NCBI GenBank assembly: GCA_023428265.1
Contig: JAEYYW010000068.1
Coordinates: forward strand, 1 to 29,970
Reading direction: 5' to 3'
Length of the DNA stretch: 29,970 nt
From: Bacillota bacterium
Lineage (GTDB): Bacteria; Bacillota; Clostridia; Christensenellales; UMGS416
A program made the translations under genes and the position numbers. Below, in pieces: positions 1 through 7,928 of the stretch; the first letter of the stretch is position 1; every line of letters starts with the position of its first letter. Below the pieces are notes generated by a model. That model worked only from the letters and a program-made list of their open reading frames with translations, did not search any database and was not told the origin of the DNA.

Positions 1-119
1 ATGTTGCTTTTGCCGGAGCCGTTGGGCCCGACGATTGCGGTGATCCCCTCGTCGAACTGGATTTCTATTTTATCGGCAAATGATTTGAAGCCGAAGATTT
101 CAAGTTTTTTCAGGCGCAC
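1..119 (-). CDS. smc: Chromosome segregation ATPase SMC, N-terminal end only (cut by window edge)
   Basis: Only the first 39 codons are in the window. Reading the minus strand from a GTG at 119 gives a protein beginning VRLKKLEIFGFKSFADK and containing the Walker A loop GPNGSGKSN, which is the characteristic start of bacterial SMC. SMC forms the condensin-like SMC-ScpAB complex that loads on DNA and organises newly replicated chromosomes. The gene starts inside the last codons of rnc (20-base overlap), so the two are probably translationally coupled. The rnc-smc order is common in Firmicutes. The C-terminal part of the gene lies outside the window, so its integrity cannot be judged. Confidence 0.93.
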   Translation of the reverse strand, partial: MRLKKLEIFGFKSFADKIEIQFDEGITAIVGPNGSGKSN

Positions 120-849
120 GTTGTGATTTCCCGCTTTCCTCGGTATCCTGGTTCAAAGCGGCGAGTGCTTTCCCCGCCGCGTCCTGCTGGGCGTCCTTTT
201 TGCTTTTTCCCTGCCCTTGGGCCAGCCGCTTTCCATCCACCAGCACGGACATCGTGAACGTTCTATCATGGGGATCGCCGGAGGCATCGTCCAGCACATA
301 CTCGATGCGGGCCTCCCCGTTCTTCTGCACCAGCTCCTGCAGGCGGGACTTGTGATCTGCCTGGAAGCCCTTTGCCGCAGCCTGCTCAATGCTGCCCTGC
401 AGGCGCGGTAATATGAAGCCGGCAGCGGCTGCAATGCCGCCATCCAAGTAGATTGCCGCGATGATCGCTTCCACCGCGTCGGACAGGATGGAGCTGTTTT
501 TGACTTCGCCCGCCCGGTCCATGCCCCGGCCAAGCAAGATAAGAGCGGACAGATTGATCGCCATGGCAACCTGCGCAAGCGACTGCTCCGACACCACCGC
601 CGCCTTGATCTTTGACATGCCGCCCTCGGGCATCTCCGGGTAATTGCGATACAGATGGTCGCACACGATCATGCCCAGCACCGCATCCCCCAAAAACTCC
701 AACCGCTCGTTGCAGGTGAGATTGGGTGATTCATGCGAGCGGGAGGCATGCGTCAATGCCTCCCCCGCCAATTGCTTGTTATGAAACGTGTATCCGACCC
801 GCTGCTCCAGAGCGGCCACATCGGCCGCCGCATTGGTGTATTTCCGCAT
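100..849 (-). CDS. rnc: Ribonuclease III
   Basis: RNase III cuts double-stranded RNA in rRNA precursors and in structured mRNAs. The 249-residue protein has the family signature NERLEFLGDAV at residues 47-57. The acidic metal-binding residues E48, E51, D55, D124 and E127 line up with E. coli E38, E41, D45, D114 and E117 at a constant offset of ten. A double-stranded RNA-binding domain follows at about 166-233, beginning near DHKSRLQELVQ. I chose the ATG at 849, four bases after the acpP stop; a TTG at 873 inside acpP would add eight residues (MRNTRNKP) and cannot be excluded. The site lacks a strong Shine-Dalgarno at normal distance, so translation is probably coupled to acpP. Third gene of plsX-acpP-rnc-smc. 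Confidence 0.96.
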   Translation of the reverse strand: MRKYTNAAADVAALEQRVGYTFHNKQLAGEALTHASRSHESPNLTCNERLEFLGDAVLGMIVCDHLYRNYPEMPEGGMSKIKAAVVSEQSLAQVAMAINLSALILLGRGMDRAGEVKNSSILSDAVEAIIAAIYLDGGIAAAAGFILPRLQGSIEQAAAKGFQADHKSRLQELVQKNGEARIEYVLDDASGDPHDRTFTMSVLVDGKRLAQGQGKSKKDAQQDAAGKALAALNQDTEESGKSQRAPEKT

Positions 850-853
850 CGGT

Positions 854-1084
854 TTATTTCTTGTGTTCCTCAATGTATTTCACGGCGTCGCCCACTGTTT
901 TGATTTTTTCCAGATCTTCATAAGGAAATTCCATGTTGAACTCGGCTTCCAGGTTCATGATGATGCCAACCACTTCCACCGAATCAGCCTTCAGGTCTTC
1001 GTTGAGCTTCGCTTCCATCGTGACTTTCGCCGGATCCACTTCAAGCTGCTGGGTGATGATTTCCTTCACCTTTTCAAATACCAT
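854..1084 (-). CDS. acpP: Acyl carrier protein
   Basis: A small acidic four-helix carrier of 76 residues, the standard length. The phosphopantetheine attachment serine is S35 in the segment ADSVEVVG, a variant of the usual DSLDxVE motif. It carries growing acyl chains on a thioester during fatty acid synthesis and donates them to PlsX, encoded just upstream. The start ATG at 1084 is preceded by GAGG at suitable spacing. The gene lies between plsX (68 bases upstream) and rnc (four bases downstream). The variant motif is compatible with a working carrier because the essential DS pair is kept. The usual neighbours fabH, fabD and fabG are not between plsX and acpP here. Confidence 0.96.
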   Translation of the reverse strand: MVFEKVKEIITQQLEVDPAKVTMEAKLNEDLKADSVEVVGIIMNLEAEFNMEFPYEDLEKIKTVGDAVKYIEEHKK

Positions 1085-1152
1085 GGGTCGAGCCTCCTCA
1101 TTGTCCGATATTGTGTGGTCTGTAAGGTATGGGTCTCAGCGGCTTGCCGCTG

Positions 1153-2163
1153 TTATTCGCTTTCCAGCGCTGAGATCAGAGACTGCCGGATGCTGCCCAC
1201 CACATCGCGCTCCACGGCTGTTTTGGCCTGCCGCAGGGCGCTTTCAAAGCTGCGGGCGTTGGAGGAGCCGTGGGCCTTGACCGCCACACCATCAATGCCC
1301 AGCAGCAACGCGCCGCCATGCTCGGTGTAGTCCATCTTGGCCTTCACGCTCTTGAACCCCTTTTTTAGCGCAGCCGCCGCCAGCTTGCGGGGGGTGCTGG
1401 CGGTGAGCTCCTTCTTGAGCAGTGTGAACAAGAACATTGCGACGCCTTCGGCGGTCTTCAAAAAGATGTTGCCGGCAAAGCCATCGCTCACAATCACGTC
1501 CACATTGCCGTCCAGCGCGTCGCGCCCTTCCACATTGCCCACGAAGTTGAGCGGCGCGCCTTTCAATAGCTGGTGGGCTTCCTTATAAACGGCGTTGCCC
1601 TTTTCCTCCTCGGCGCCGATGTTGAGCAGGCCGACACGGGGGTTATCCACGCCCAGCACCTTGTTCATATACACACTGCCCATCTGGCCGAACTGCACCA
1701 GGAACTCCGGTTTGCAGTCGGCGTTGGCGCCGCAGTCGATCAGCATTGCGAAGCCGGTCATCGTGGGCAGGAGGGGGGCCAGTGCAGGCCGCTGGATGCC
1801 TTTGATGCGGCCCACTCCAAACAGCGCTCCGGACATGAACGCCCCGGTGCTGCCGGCAGACACGCAGGCATCCACCTTTTTCTGCTTCAACAGGTCAAGC
1901 GCCACGATCATGGAGGAGTTCTTTTTCTTTCGGATGGCTGTGAGCGGGTCTTCCCCGGTCTCAATCACCTCGTCGGCATGCACCACGGATAGACGGGGCA
2001 CGCCCTCAGGCGGAAGGTTTGCGCGGATTTCGGCCTCGCGGCCAACCAATGTGATTTCAAGGTCCGGATAGTGCTCCAGCGCCTGCAGCGTGCCTTTGAT
2101 GATCTCTTCAGGCGCGTGATCACCGCCCATTGCGTCCACAGATATTCTTACCAAATCGCTCAT
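1153..2163 (-). CDS. plsX: Phosphate acyltransferase PlsX
   Basis: PlsX converts acyl-ACP and phosphate to acyl-phosphate, the donor for PlsY in membrane phospholipid synthesis. The protein is about 336 residues with the typical N-terminal RISVDAMGGDHAPEE, then SAGSTGAFMSGALFGVGRIKG, IDCGAN and VSDGFAGNIFLKTAEG, all characteristic of the family. The start is uncertain. An ATG at 2163 has AAGGG directly against it, which is too close for a Shine-Dalgarno. A TTG at 2154 has the same AAGGG nine bases upstream and gives a protein starting MVRISVDAMGG, closer to the usual family start. An upstream in-frame extension to 2229 would run into the promoter and is unlikely. First gene of the plsX-acpP-rnc-smc operon. 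Confidence 0.95.
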   Translation of the reverse strand: MSDLVRISVDAMGGDHAPEEIIKGTLQALEHYPDLEITLVGREAEIRANLPPEGVPRLSVVHADEVIETGEDPLTAIRKKKNSSMIVALDLLKQKKVDACVSAGSTGAFMSGALFGVGRIKGIQRPALAPLLPTMTGFAMLIDCGANADCKPEFLVQFGQMGSVYMNKVLGVDNPRVGLLNIGAEEEKGNAVYKEAHQLLKGAPLNFVGNVEGRDALDGNVDVIVSDGFAGNIFLKTAEGVAMFLFTLLKKELTASTPRKLAAAALKKGFKSVKAKMDYTEHGGALLLGIDGVAVKAHGSSNARSFESALRQAKTAVERDVVGSIRQSLISALESE

Positions 2164-2197
2164 CCCTTGTGCAAGATTATAAATAATGCCAAATAGT

Positions 2198-2226
2198 AGT
2201 ATAACGAAAACACAGGAGCAATGCAA
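2198..2226 (-). promoter_or_regulatory. Sigma-A type promoter of the plsX operon
   Basis: On the minus strand a -35 box TTGCAT (2221-2226) is followed after exactly 17 bases by a -10 box TATACT (2198-2203). Transcription would begin near 2191, giving a leader of about 28 bases before plsX. I see no FapR-like operator here. Confidence 0.75.
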
Positions 2227-2311
2227 CAACAGATCCTCGATGATCCTGTTTATGATTGGCGTATTTAGTGATCAAGCGGCACCGCTACCACAACAGGTTG
2301 TTTGAATGCGG

Positions 2312-3550
2312 TCAGGCTTGTGTGGTTTGCGCCTGCTCCACCGCCGAAGCCTTCTTGCCCGGCACCAAAAAGCACAGCGCCGTATAAATCACACCGATCA
2401 GCGCGCCGGCGGCAAACACCCACTCATGGCCCACATTGGTCCAGATCAGACCGCCCAGAAAAGGCCCCATCACGCTGGCCACATGGTCCATACTGACGCC
2501 CACCGACAGCGTGGGCATGATCTCGTCGGGGTTGTCTGCGGTGTGCTTGACGAAGATGTCGCGGCCCATCAATGTGGACTGCGTGAGCCTGTCCACATAG
2601 CTCAACGCGAGCAGCACAAACACCACCAGCGAGTCGCCCACAGGCAGGTTGCACAGGAAGATATAGGAAATATAGATCGCGGTGCAGATGATGCCGCCAC
2701 CCACCAGCAGCTTGCGTTCGCCGTATTTGTCAATCAGGTGGCCCATAAACGGGTTGAAGAAAAACACGGTGGCCGAGCCGATGATCGCCAGCAGCGTCAT
2801 TGTGGACGCCGGCTGCATAAAGGTCTTGACCAGAAGCCATGGCGCAAACACCAGATAAATCTGCTTGCGGAAGCCGCTGATGAAGCTGATCAGATAATAC
2901 AATGTGTACTTCTTGCGAATCAGGATCCGCGTTTTTGACAGGCTCTCACCGGCTTTGCGGGTGCGCATGAAGAATAACGCCACGCCGGCGCAGAATGCCA
3001 TGGCCGCACCCAGGATGAAATAGACCCGATAGTCCTGGGGGTTGGCGCCGTTCTTCAGGATCAACATGATCGGCAGACTGGCCAGGATGTAAAAAATCGT
3101 GGTGGTGGCGTCCATAAAGCCGATCACGCGGCCCTCATACCCATGGTTTGCCACGGTAATGCCAATGCTGTTTCTGAGCGGCATAAAGATATGGTCACCC
3201 AGACTCACCACAACCATATAAACCACCAGCGCCGGGCTGAACTGCGTGGTGAGCAGACCCACCAGCAGCAAGCCTGCGGCCCTGACCGCCATTGCCACAG
3301 TGCCCATCCTGCCGATTGTGAGAAAAGACAGCACCGCGATGATCAGCATCATCAGAAGGCCAGGTGTCTCGCGGAAGGGCTCCAGGATGTTCATCCTCTG
3401 GTGGTCGGTCATCTGGATGGAGTTGTAGAAGTTGTTCCAGATGTTTTCGGAAAACCCGGAGGATAGGCCGATGAACGCCACGGCGATGAACAGCAGCACA
3501 ACCTCTCGCAGCATGGACGTGTTGAAGATCTTATCCCTGTTAAACATCAT
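2312..3550 (-). CDS. Major facilitator superfamily transporter, substrate unknown
   Basis: A 412-residue polytopic membrane protein with about twelve hydrophobic segments, for example residues 17-35, 67-83, 88-108 and 158-176, and a central charged loop near RKAGESLSKTRILIRKKY that separates the two six-helix halves. A cytoplasmic loop of MFS type (GHLIDKYGERKLL) follows helix 8. It should be a secondary transporter in the cytoplasmic membrane, but nothing in the sequence fixes the substrate or direction. Two adjacent ATG codons (3550 and 3547) can serve as start, after AAAGGCGGG. It begins 15 bases after the prfC stop, so the two are probably cotranscribed. No strong terminator is visible between its stop and the plsX promoter. 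Confidence 0.88.
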   Translation of the reverse strand: MMFNRDKIFNTSMLREVVLLFIAVAFIGLSSGFSENIWNNFYNSIQMTDHQRMNILEPFRETPGLLMMLIIAVLSFLTIGRMGTVAMAVRAAGLLLVGLLTTQFSPALVVYMVVVSLGDHIFMPLRNSIGITVANHGYEGRVIGFMDATTTIFYILASLPIMLILKNGANPQDYRVYFILGAAMAFCAGVALFFMRTRKAGESLSKTRILIRKKYTLYYLISFISGFRKQIYLVFAPWLLVKTFMQPASTMTLLAIIGSATVFFFNPFMGHLIDKYGERKLLVGGGIICTAIYISYIFLCNLPVGDSLVVFVLLALSYVDRLTQSTLMGRDIFVKHTADNPDEIMPTLSVGVSMDHVASVMGPFLGGLIWTNVGHEWVFAAGALIGVIYTALCFLVPGKKASAVEQAQTTQA

Positions 3551-3565
3551 AACCCGCCTTTGCTT

Positions 3566-5176
3566 CTATTCCGCAGCCCACACCCTCGTTGCGGTATCGG
3601 ATAGTTTCAAACCTTTGTTGTGGTCTTCCGCCCAGGAGATTGACCATGCGTTCTCAAACAGCAGCACCGGCCTGCCGGCGGCGTCTTCCGCCCGCAAGGT
3701 GGTGCTGGTGAGGTTCAGCTTCGTCAGATCGTCAACACCGGAAACCCAGCGCACAAACCGGTAGTTGAGCCGCTCGGTGCGCAGCTCCACGTTGTATTCG
3801 CCCTTCAGGCGGAATTCCAGCACGTCGAACTGCAGGACGCCCACCACGCCGACGATCAGCTCCTGCCGGCCGATGTCTGTCTGCCGGAACACCTGGATGG
3901 CCCCTTCTTCGGAAAGCTGGTTCACACCCTTGACGAACTGCTTGCGCTTCATCGTATCCATGGAGGTGACACGGGCGAAGTTTTCCGGCGCAAACATCGG
4001 GATGCCGTCAAAGGCAAAGCGCCGGCCCATTGTGAGCGTGTCGCCGATGTGGAATATGCCCGGGTCAAACAAGCCGATGATGTCTCCGGGCCAGGCCTCC
4101 TCCACCGCCTCGCGCTCCTTGGCCATAAACTGCTGCGGCTGAGCCAGGCGGATGCGCTTGTCGGTGTTGACGATCAGCGCCTCCATGCCCTTTTCAAACT
4201 TGCCGGAGCAAACGCGCATGAACGCGATGCGATCGCGATGGGCCGGGTTCATGTTGGCCTGGATTTTGAACACAAAGGCGGAGAACTCCTCATCCTCCGG
4301 CTCCAGGATGTCATCGCCCACCAACCGGGCAGAGGGCGCCGGGGCCATCTGCAGAAATTTGCTCAGGAAGCACTCCACACCGAAATTGTTCATCGCGGAG
4401 CCAAAAAACATCGGGCTCAACTGGCCGGAGAGCACCTTGGGCATGTCCAGCCCCTCCCCCGCGCCTTCCAGCAGAAGGAGGTCATCCAGCAGCTTGTCGG
4501 TGTGGTATTGGCCCAGTTTCCGTGCAAACTCCGGGTCACGGGGGTCTCCCTCAACCGACTCCACTTGCTTGGAGCCGTGGGCTTCGCCGCTGTCAAACAG
4601 CTCCACACGATCGCGGTCGCGGTGATAAATGCCCTTGAAATCACCCTCGGTGCCAATGGGCCAGTTCACCGGCGTGCAATGGATGCCAAGCACGCTCTCA
4701 ATCTCGCTCATCAGATCAAACGGATCCTTGGCGGCGCGGTCCATTTTATTCACAAAGGTAAAAATCGGGATGCCGCGCATGCGGCACACATGGAAAAGCT
4801 TGATTGTCTGCGGTTCCACGCCCTTGGCGCCGTCAATGAGCATCACGGCGCTGTCGGCAGCCATCAGCGTGCGGAATGTGTCCTCACTGAAGTCCTGGTG
4901 GCCGGGGGTGTCCAGGATGTTGATCCGGCAGCCCGCATAATCAAACTGCATCGCGCTGGATGTGACCGAAATGCCCCTCTGCTTTTCGATCTCCATCCAG
5001 TCTGAAACGGCATATTTATTGGCCTTGCGGGCCTTCACCGAACCGGCCAGATGGATAGCCCCACCATACAGCAGCAGCTTTTCTGTCAATGTGGTCTTGC
5101 CTGCGTCAGGGTGGGATATGATGGCGAAGGTTCTTCTTCTCTTGATTTCCTGAATGGCCTGTTGGGAAAACGGCAT
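3566..5176 (-). CDS. prfC: Peptide chain release factor 3 (GTPase)
   Basis: RF3 is a ribosome-associated GTPase that recycles RF1 and RF2 after termination. The 536-residue protein has the GTP-binding motifs SHPDAGKT (residues 21-28), DTPGHQDFSED (from 89) and NKMD (143-146), followed by EF-Tu-like domain II and the RF3 C-terminal domain (QFDVLEFRLKGEYNVELR). The length fits the family, about 525-530 residues. I chose the ATG at 5176, eight to nine bases after GAGGTG; a GTG at 5185 lies inside that ribosome site and is unlikely. Its own promoter sits just upstream and the MFS gene follows. RF3 is patchily distributed in Firmicutes, so its presence is a minor lineage marker. Confidence 0.95.
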   Translation of the reverse strand: MPFSQQAIQEIKRRRTFAIISHPDAGKTTLTEKLLLYGGAIHLAGSVKARKANKYAVSDWMEIEKQRGISVTSSAMQFDYAGCRINILDTPGHQDFSEDTFRTLMAADSAVMLIDGAKGVEPQTIKLFHVCRMRGIPIFTFVNKMDRAAKDPFDLMSEIESVLGIHCTPVNWPIGTEGDFKGIYHRDRDRVELFDSGEAHGSKQVESVEGDPRDPEFARKLGQYHTDKLLDDLLLLEGAGEGLDMPKVLSGQLSPMFFGSAMNNFGVECFLSKFLQMAPAPSARLVGDDILEPEDEEFSAFVFKIQANMNPAHRDRIAFMRVCSGKFEKGMEALIVNTDKRIRLAQPQQFMAKEREAVEEAWPGDIIGLFDPGIFHIGDTLTMGRRFAFDGIPMFAPENFARVTSMDTMKRKQFVKGVNQLSEEGAIQVFRQTDIGRQELIVGVVGVLQFDVLEFRLKGEYNVELRTERLNYRFVRWVSGVDDLTKLNLTSTTLRAEDAAGRPVLLFENAWSISWAEDHNKGLKLSDTATRVWAAE

Positions 5177-5189
5177 GGGAAGCACACCT

Positions 5190-5216
5190 CAATGAATACA
5201 ATTCGTTTCATTGTAT
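5190..5216. promoter_or_regulatory. Operator-like interlocking inverted repeats at the prfC start site
   Basis: Two perfect 7-base inverted repeats interlock: ATACAAT (5196-5202) with ATTGTAT (5210-5216), and CAATGAA (5190-5196) with TTCATTG (5207-5213). They cover the -10 box and the presumed transcription start of prfC. This is the layout of a repressor site, but no regulator is known and it could also fold as a 5' hairpin. Confidence 0.4.
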
Positions 5217-5239
5217 AAGAGAGATGGGCCAGAAGTCAA
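5210..5239 (-). promoter_or_regulatory. prfC promoter
   Basis: On the minus strand TTGACT (5234-5239) precedes TATACA (5212-5217, spacing 16) or TACAAT (5210-5215, spacing 18). It starts only a few bases after the sensor kinase stop at 5250, and there is no terminator between them, so readthrough from the two-component operon is also possible. Confidence 0.72.
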
Positions 5240-5249
5240 TCAGCAGAGA

Positions 5250-6569
5250 TTATTCTTTCAGGAGCGGCAATTGCACTGTAAAGCAGCTGCCCTTCTGCTC
5301 CTCGCTGGCAGCGGTGATTGCGCCGCCCAATTGCTGCACAATCCATTGGGCGATCGAAAGGCCAAGCCCATGGCCGCCGGTTTCGCGGCTGCGGGCGCTG
5401 TCCACCCGGTAAAACCGGTCAAAGATTTTTGCCAGATCATCCTTGGATATCCCGATGCCGGTATCCTCCACTTCGACGACGGCCTTGTCCTTGCCATTTT
5501 TCACGCGCACCGTCACACTGCCGCCCTCGGGCGTATATTTCACCGCGTTGTCGATGAGCGCGATCAGCACCTGCTTGAGGCGTGCCTGATCGCCCAGAAC
5601 CACCGGCGCTCCGGCGGAATCAAACCGCAGGCCGACCCCTTTCTTTGCTGCCAGAGGGCCCATAAAACTGATGGCGGACGCCGCGACGTCAGCCAGCTGC
5701 ACGCGTTCGCGCTGAAGCGTGATGGCGCCGGAATCGGCCCGGGCCAGCAGGAGCAGCTCTTCCACCAGTTTGGACATGCGGTCCGTTTCTTCCACGATGC
5801 CCTCCCAGAAGGGCTGCTTGTCTCCCACTGGCACAGCGGGGTCATCGAGCACCACATCCAGGTTGCAGCGGATGGCTGCCAGCGGGGAGCGAAGCTCATG
5901 CGACGCATCCGCCACGAAATCCCTTTGCTTCTGCCAGGCTGCCTTGATCGGCCGCAACGACCGCCCCGCAAGAAAAAGCCCGCCGCCAAACGTGAGAACC
6001 AGGCCGCCGAGCACGCAGGCAATCAACGCCAGCAGCACGTTTCTCAGAAGTGTCTCCTCATAGGTCATATCCAGAAACACAAGATACGCCGTGGTGGAGT
6101 TTACCCGAAGGCCCCGGATGTTGTAGCGGAAGCCGTGGCCGTCACTCAGCCGCACAACGTCTTTCCTGCTGCGCATGACGGAAATGGTGATGTTTTGGCC
6201 TTCTTCACTCACCTTGTATATGTCTGTGTTCTTGCTCTCGTTGTCCAGCGCCTTGCTGACCAGTTCGGACATTTGATCCCGCGTGAGGGTGGTGCCGAAG
6301 TTGGCCACGGACATGCGCCCATCCTGGTCAATCCTGATGAAAAAATAGGGATGGATCGAACGAACAATCTGTATGGAGGTGAACGGCGTGTTGCCGCCGG
6401 AATAATCTGCGGTTATCAGGTCGCGGGTAATCGTGCTGAGATCCTGCTGCGACTGCCTGCCCACGATGCCGGAAATGATCACATAGGAGGCAATGGAGAT
6501 CGCGAGAAGTATCACAGCCGCAACGGCCGCGTTGGTCAGCGCCAGTTTCCAGCGGAGCTTACGAAACAT
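5250..6569 (-). CDS. Membrane sensor histidine kinase of an OmpR-type two-component system
   Basis: A 439-residue kinase with a first membrane helix at about 10-34, an extracytoplasmic sensor region to about 175, a second helix at about 176-202, then the catalytic core. The phosphoacceptor is H224 in ASHELRSPL. The ATPase domain shows N341 in IDNAVKYTP, DTGIG at 369-373 and GHGLGL at 399-404. The linker between the second helix and the histidine domain is only about 20 residues, too short for a full HAMP domain. The start ATG at 6569 lies two bases after the response regulator stop, with GGAGAGG eight bases upstream inside the regulator gene, so the pair is coupled. The signal it senses cannot be read from the sequence. 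Confidence 0.94.
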   Translation of the reverse strand: MFRKLRWKLALTNAAVAAVILLAISIASYVIISGIVGRQSQQDLSTITRDLITADYSGGNTPFTSIQIVRSIHPYFFIRIDQDGRMSVANFGTTLTRDQMSELVSKALDNESKNTDIYKVSEEGQNITISVMRSRKDVVRLSDGHGFRYNIRGLRVNSTTAYLVFLDMTYEETLLRNVLLALIACVLGGLVLTFGGGLFLAGRSLRPIKAAWQKQRDFVADASHELRSPLAAIRCNLDVVLDDPAVPVGDKQPFWEGIVEETDRMSKLVEELLLLARADSGAITLQRERVQLADVAASAISFMGPLAAKKGVGLRFDSAGAPVVLGDQARLKQVLIALIDNAVKYTPEGGSVTVRVKNGKDKAVVEVEDTGIGISKDDLAKIFDRFYRVDSARSRETGGHGLGLSIAQWIVQQLGGAITAASEEQKGSCFTVQLPLLKE

Positions 6570-6571
6570 GG

Positions 6572-7255
6572 CTACGCCCTCTCCAAACGATACCCCAGGC
6601 CTCGCAGCGTGCGAATGAACCACGGGGAATTGAGCTTCTGCATCTTGTTGCGCAGGAAGTGGATGTAGCTGTCAATGTTGCCGGGCTCCACGCTGTCCAG
6701 CGGCCCCCACACACGATCCATGATCACATCGCGGGGCAGCACTTGCCCCTTGTTGCGGATGAGCAGCTCAATGAGCTGGGTTTCTTTTGGCGTGAGCTCA
6801 ATTTCAGACTCACCGCAGCGCAGAATGCCGGAGCGCGGCAGCAACTCGAGATCCTCCAGCTTAACCGTTTCTTCCTGCATCACCATGCTGGGTCTCCGCG
6901 ACACGGCACGGATGCGTGCCAGCAGTTCCTGTGTGGCAAAGGGCTTAACCAGATAGTCATCAGCGCCAGCGTCCAGGCCGTTGATGCGCTCCTCCACCGC
7001 ATCCATCGCCGTGATAAACAGCACCGGGTATTTCTTCCCCGCCTCGCGGATTTTCTTCAGGATGGTCAGCCCATCCATTTTGGGCAGCATGCGGTCCAGG
7101 ATGACCAGATCATATTCAGCGGAAAGGGCCAGCTCAAGGCCCATCTCGCCATCCATCGCCATGTCCACGGCGTACAGTTCCTTTTTCAGGTGGTATAGCA
7201 GCGCGTTCGCCAGCCACTTATCGTCTTCCACCAAGAGTATCCTCAAGTCTTTCAC
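6572..7255 (-). CDS. OmpR/PhoB-family response regulator
   Basis: A 227-residue DNA-binding regulator. The receiver domain has the acidic pair D11-D12 and the phosphoacceptor D54 in DLVILDRMLPKMDG, with the conserved T and K in FITAMD and LVKPF. A winged-helix domain fills about residues 130-225 (ELTPKETQLIELLIRNKGQV and SYIHFLRNKM). It is the partner of the kinase encoded immediately downstream. The ATG at 7255 follows GAGGTG at normal spacing. Upstream lie a TATAAT box and an inverted repeat that could be an autoregulatory site. Confidence 0.95.
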   Translation of the reverse strand: MKDLRILLVEDDKWLANALLYHLKKELYAVDMAMDGEMGLELALSAEYDLVILDRMLPKMDGLTILKKIREAGKKYPVLFITAMDAVEERINGLDAGADDYLVKPFATQELLARIRAVSRRPSMVMQEETVKLEDLELLPRSGILRCGESEIELTPKETQLIELLIRNKGQVLPRDVIMDRVWGPLDSVEPGNIDSYIHFLRNKMQKLNSPWFIRTLRGLGYRLERA

Positions 7256-7293
7256 CTCGCAGATTCACCAATGGAATTGTTTCACTGTTATTG

Positions 7294-7324
7294 CGGTCTT
7301 GGCAGACCGGTTAAGTCAATTATA
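7294..7324 (-). promoter_or_regulatory. Probable promoter and inverted repeat of the two-component operon
   Basis: A perfect TATAAT lies at 7319-7324 on the minus strand, without a good -35 box at 17 bases, which suggests an activated promoter. Just downstream, CGGTCT (7299-7294) and AGACCG form a perfect 6-base inverted repeat around a 4-base loop (7294-7309). It could be an operator or an mRNA 5' hairpin. Confidence 0.42.
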
Positions 7325-7393
7325 ACACCGCTGTTTTAAAATTATCTGGATTTTTACAGAGTTTTTAAAGGTTACGCGATGGGCCGGATAACA

Positions 7394-7426
7394 AAAGTGC
7401 CGAACCAGATGATGGTTCGGCACTTT
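7394..7426 (-). terminator. Rho-independent terminator of tRNA-Ala
   Basis: Two perfect 14-base arms (7394-7407 and 7413-7426) surround a 5-base loop. On the minus strand the stem ends in TTTTGTT, as expected of an intrinsic terminator just downstream of the tRNA. Confidence 0.92.
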
Positions 7427-7433
7427 GCAAAGA

Positions 7434-7510
7434 TGGTGGAGATAGTCGGATTCGAACCGACGGCCTCTTGAATGCCATTCAAGCGCTCTAGCCAACTGAG
7501 CTATACCCCC
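7434..7510 (-). tRNA. tRNA-Ala, anticodon GGC
   Basis: The minus strand folds into a standard cloverleaf of 77 bases including an encoded CCA end. The acceptor arm begins GGGGGTA, the D arm is GCTC...GAGC, the anticodon stem CTTGA/TCAAG encloses loop ATGGCAT with anticodon GGC, and the T arm GTCGG-TTCGAAT-CCGAC is intact. It reads the alanine codons GCC and GCT. Promoter and terminator flank it closely, so it is a single-gene transcription unit. Confidence 0.97.
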
Positions 7511-7546
7511 ATGGCCGCAATCAGCGTCTCGCTGGGTTGCCCGCAT

Positions 7547-7576
7547 ATAATACCAAAACAAAGCGCATATTGTCAA
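7547..7576 (-). promoter_or_regulatory. tRNA-Ala promoter
   Basis: On the minus strand a perfect TTGACA (7571-7576) is followed after 18 bases by TATTAT (7547-7552), about 37 bases before the mature 5' end. Confidence 0.85.
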
Positions 7577-7656
7577 GCTGAAATTCAAGGCAAGCCGGCA
7601 TATTTATCATCATCTCTGACAACGCAAATTATTCCCGACACATCAGCAAAATTAGA

Positions 7657-7685
7657 TGAACTATCCGCGCCGCTCAGCAGTATCA
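7657..7685 (+). promoter_or_regulatory. ECF-type promoter shared with the sigY operon (copy 1)
   Basis: The pattern TGAACTAT (7657-7664), 15 bases, GTATCA (7680-7685) is found here and, with identical spacing, upstream of the ECF sigma gene at 17866-17894. The AAC core is typical of ECF -35 elements. It ends 33 bases before the yxlE start. I see no comparable sigma-A promoter in this gap. I found no third copy by eye. Confidence 0.75.
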
Positions 7686-7718
7686 CATATGAATTAATAA
7701 AAAAAAAGGAGAAGAAAA

Positions 7719-7928
7719 ATGAATTCACTTGATTTGCTGATGAACCTCCTCCCCATTGTGATCCCCGCGCTGCTCATCCAGCTTGGCCTGATGATCACAG
7801 CGCTCGTGCACCTGCTGAAGCGCAAGGCTGTGAAGCGCGGCAGCGTGGCTCTCTGGATCGTGATCATTGTGCTGATAAACATCATCGGCCCTGCGCTATA
7901 CTTTCTGATCGGCAGGGAGGACTCCTGA
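7719..7928 (+). CDS. yxlE: Small PLDc_N-domain membrane protein, YxlE-like
   Basis: A 69-residue protein with two hydrophobic helices (about 8-31 and 42-63) joined by a basic loop LKRKAVKRGS and ending GPALYFLIGREDS, the signature of the PLDc_N (cardiolipin synthase N-terminal like) family. In B. subtilis the equivalent yxlE lies in the sigY operon between yxlD and the ABC genes, and is reported to help restrain SigY. Here it heads the ABC exporter operon and is preceded by the shared ECF promoter. The ribosome site AAGGAG is seven bases from the ATG. Its stop overlaps the next start (TGATG), so it is translationally coupled to the ATPase. Assignment is by domain, length and context. Confidence 0.8.
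   Translation: MNSLDLLMNLLPIVIPALLIQLGLMITALVHLLKRKAVKRGSVALWIVIIVLINIIGPALYFLIGREDS

Noticed and set aside
2230..2311. Weak hairpin as terminator of the prfC-MFS unit
   Set aside because: The stem around AACAG/CTGTT is short and bulged and has no T run.
5211..6668. Long plus-strand reading frame opposite the sensor kinase
   Set aside because: Antisense shadow of a complete histidine kinase; composition and lack of motifs argue against a gene.
7316..7588. Minus-strand reading frame of 90 codons with IAQLARALEWHSRGRRFESDYLHHL
   Set aside because: It is the tRNA-Ala gene read as protein; such translations are a well-known artefact.
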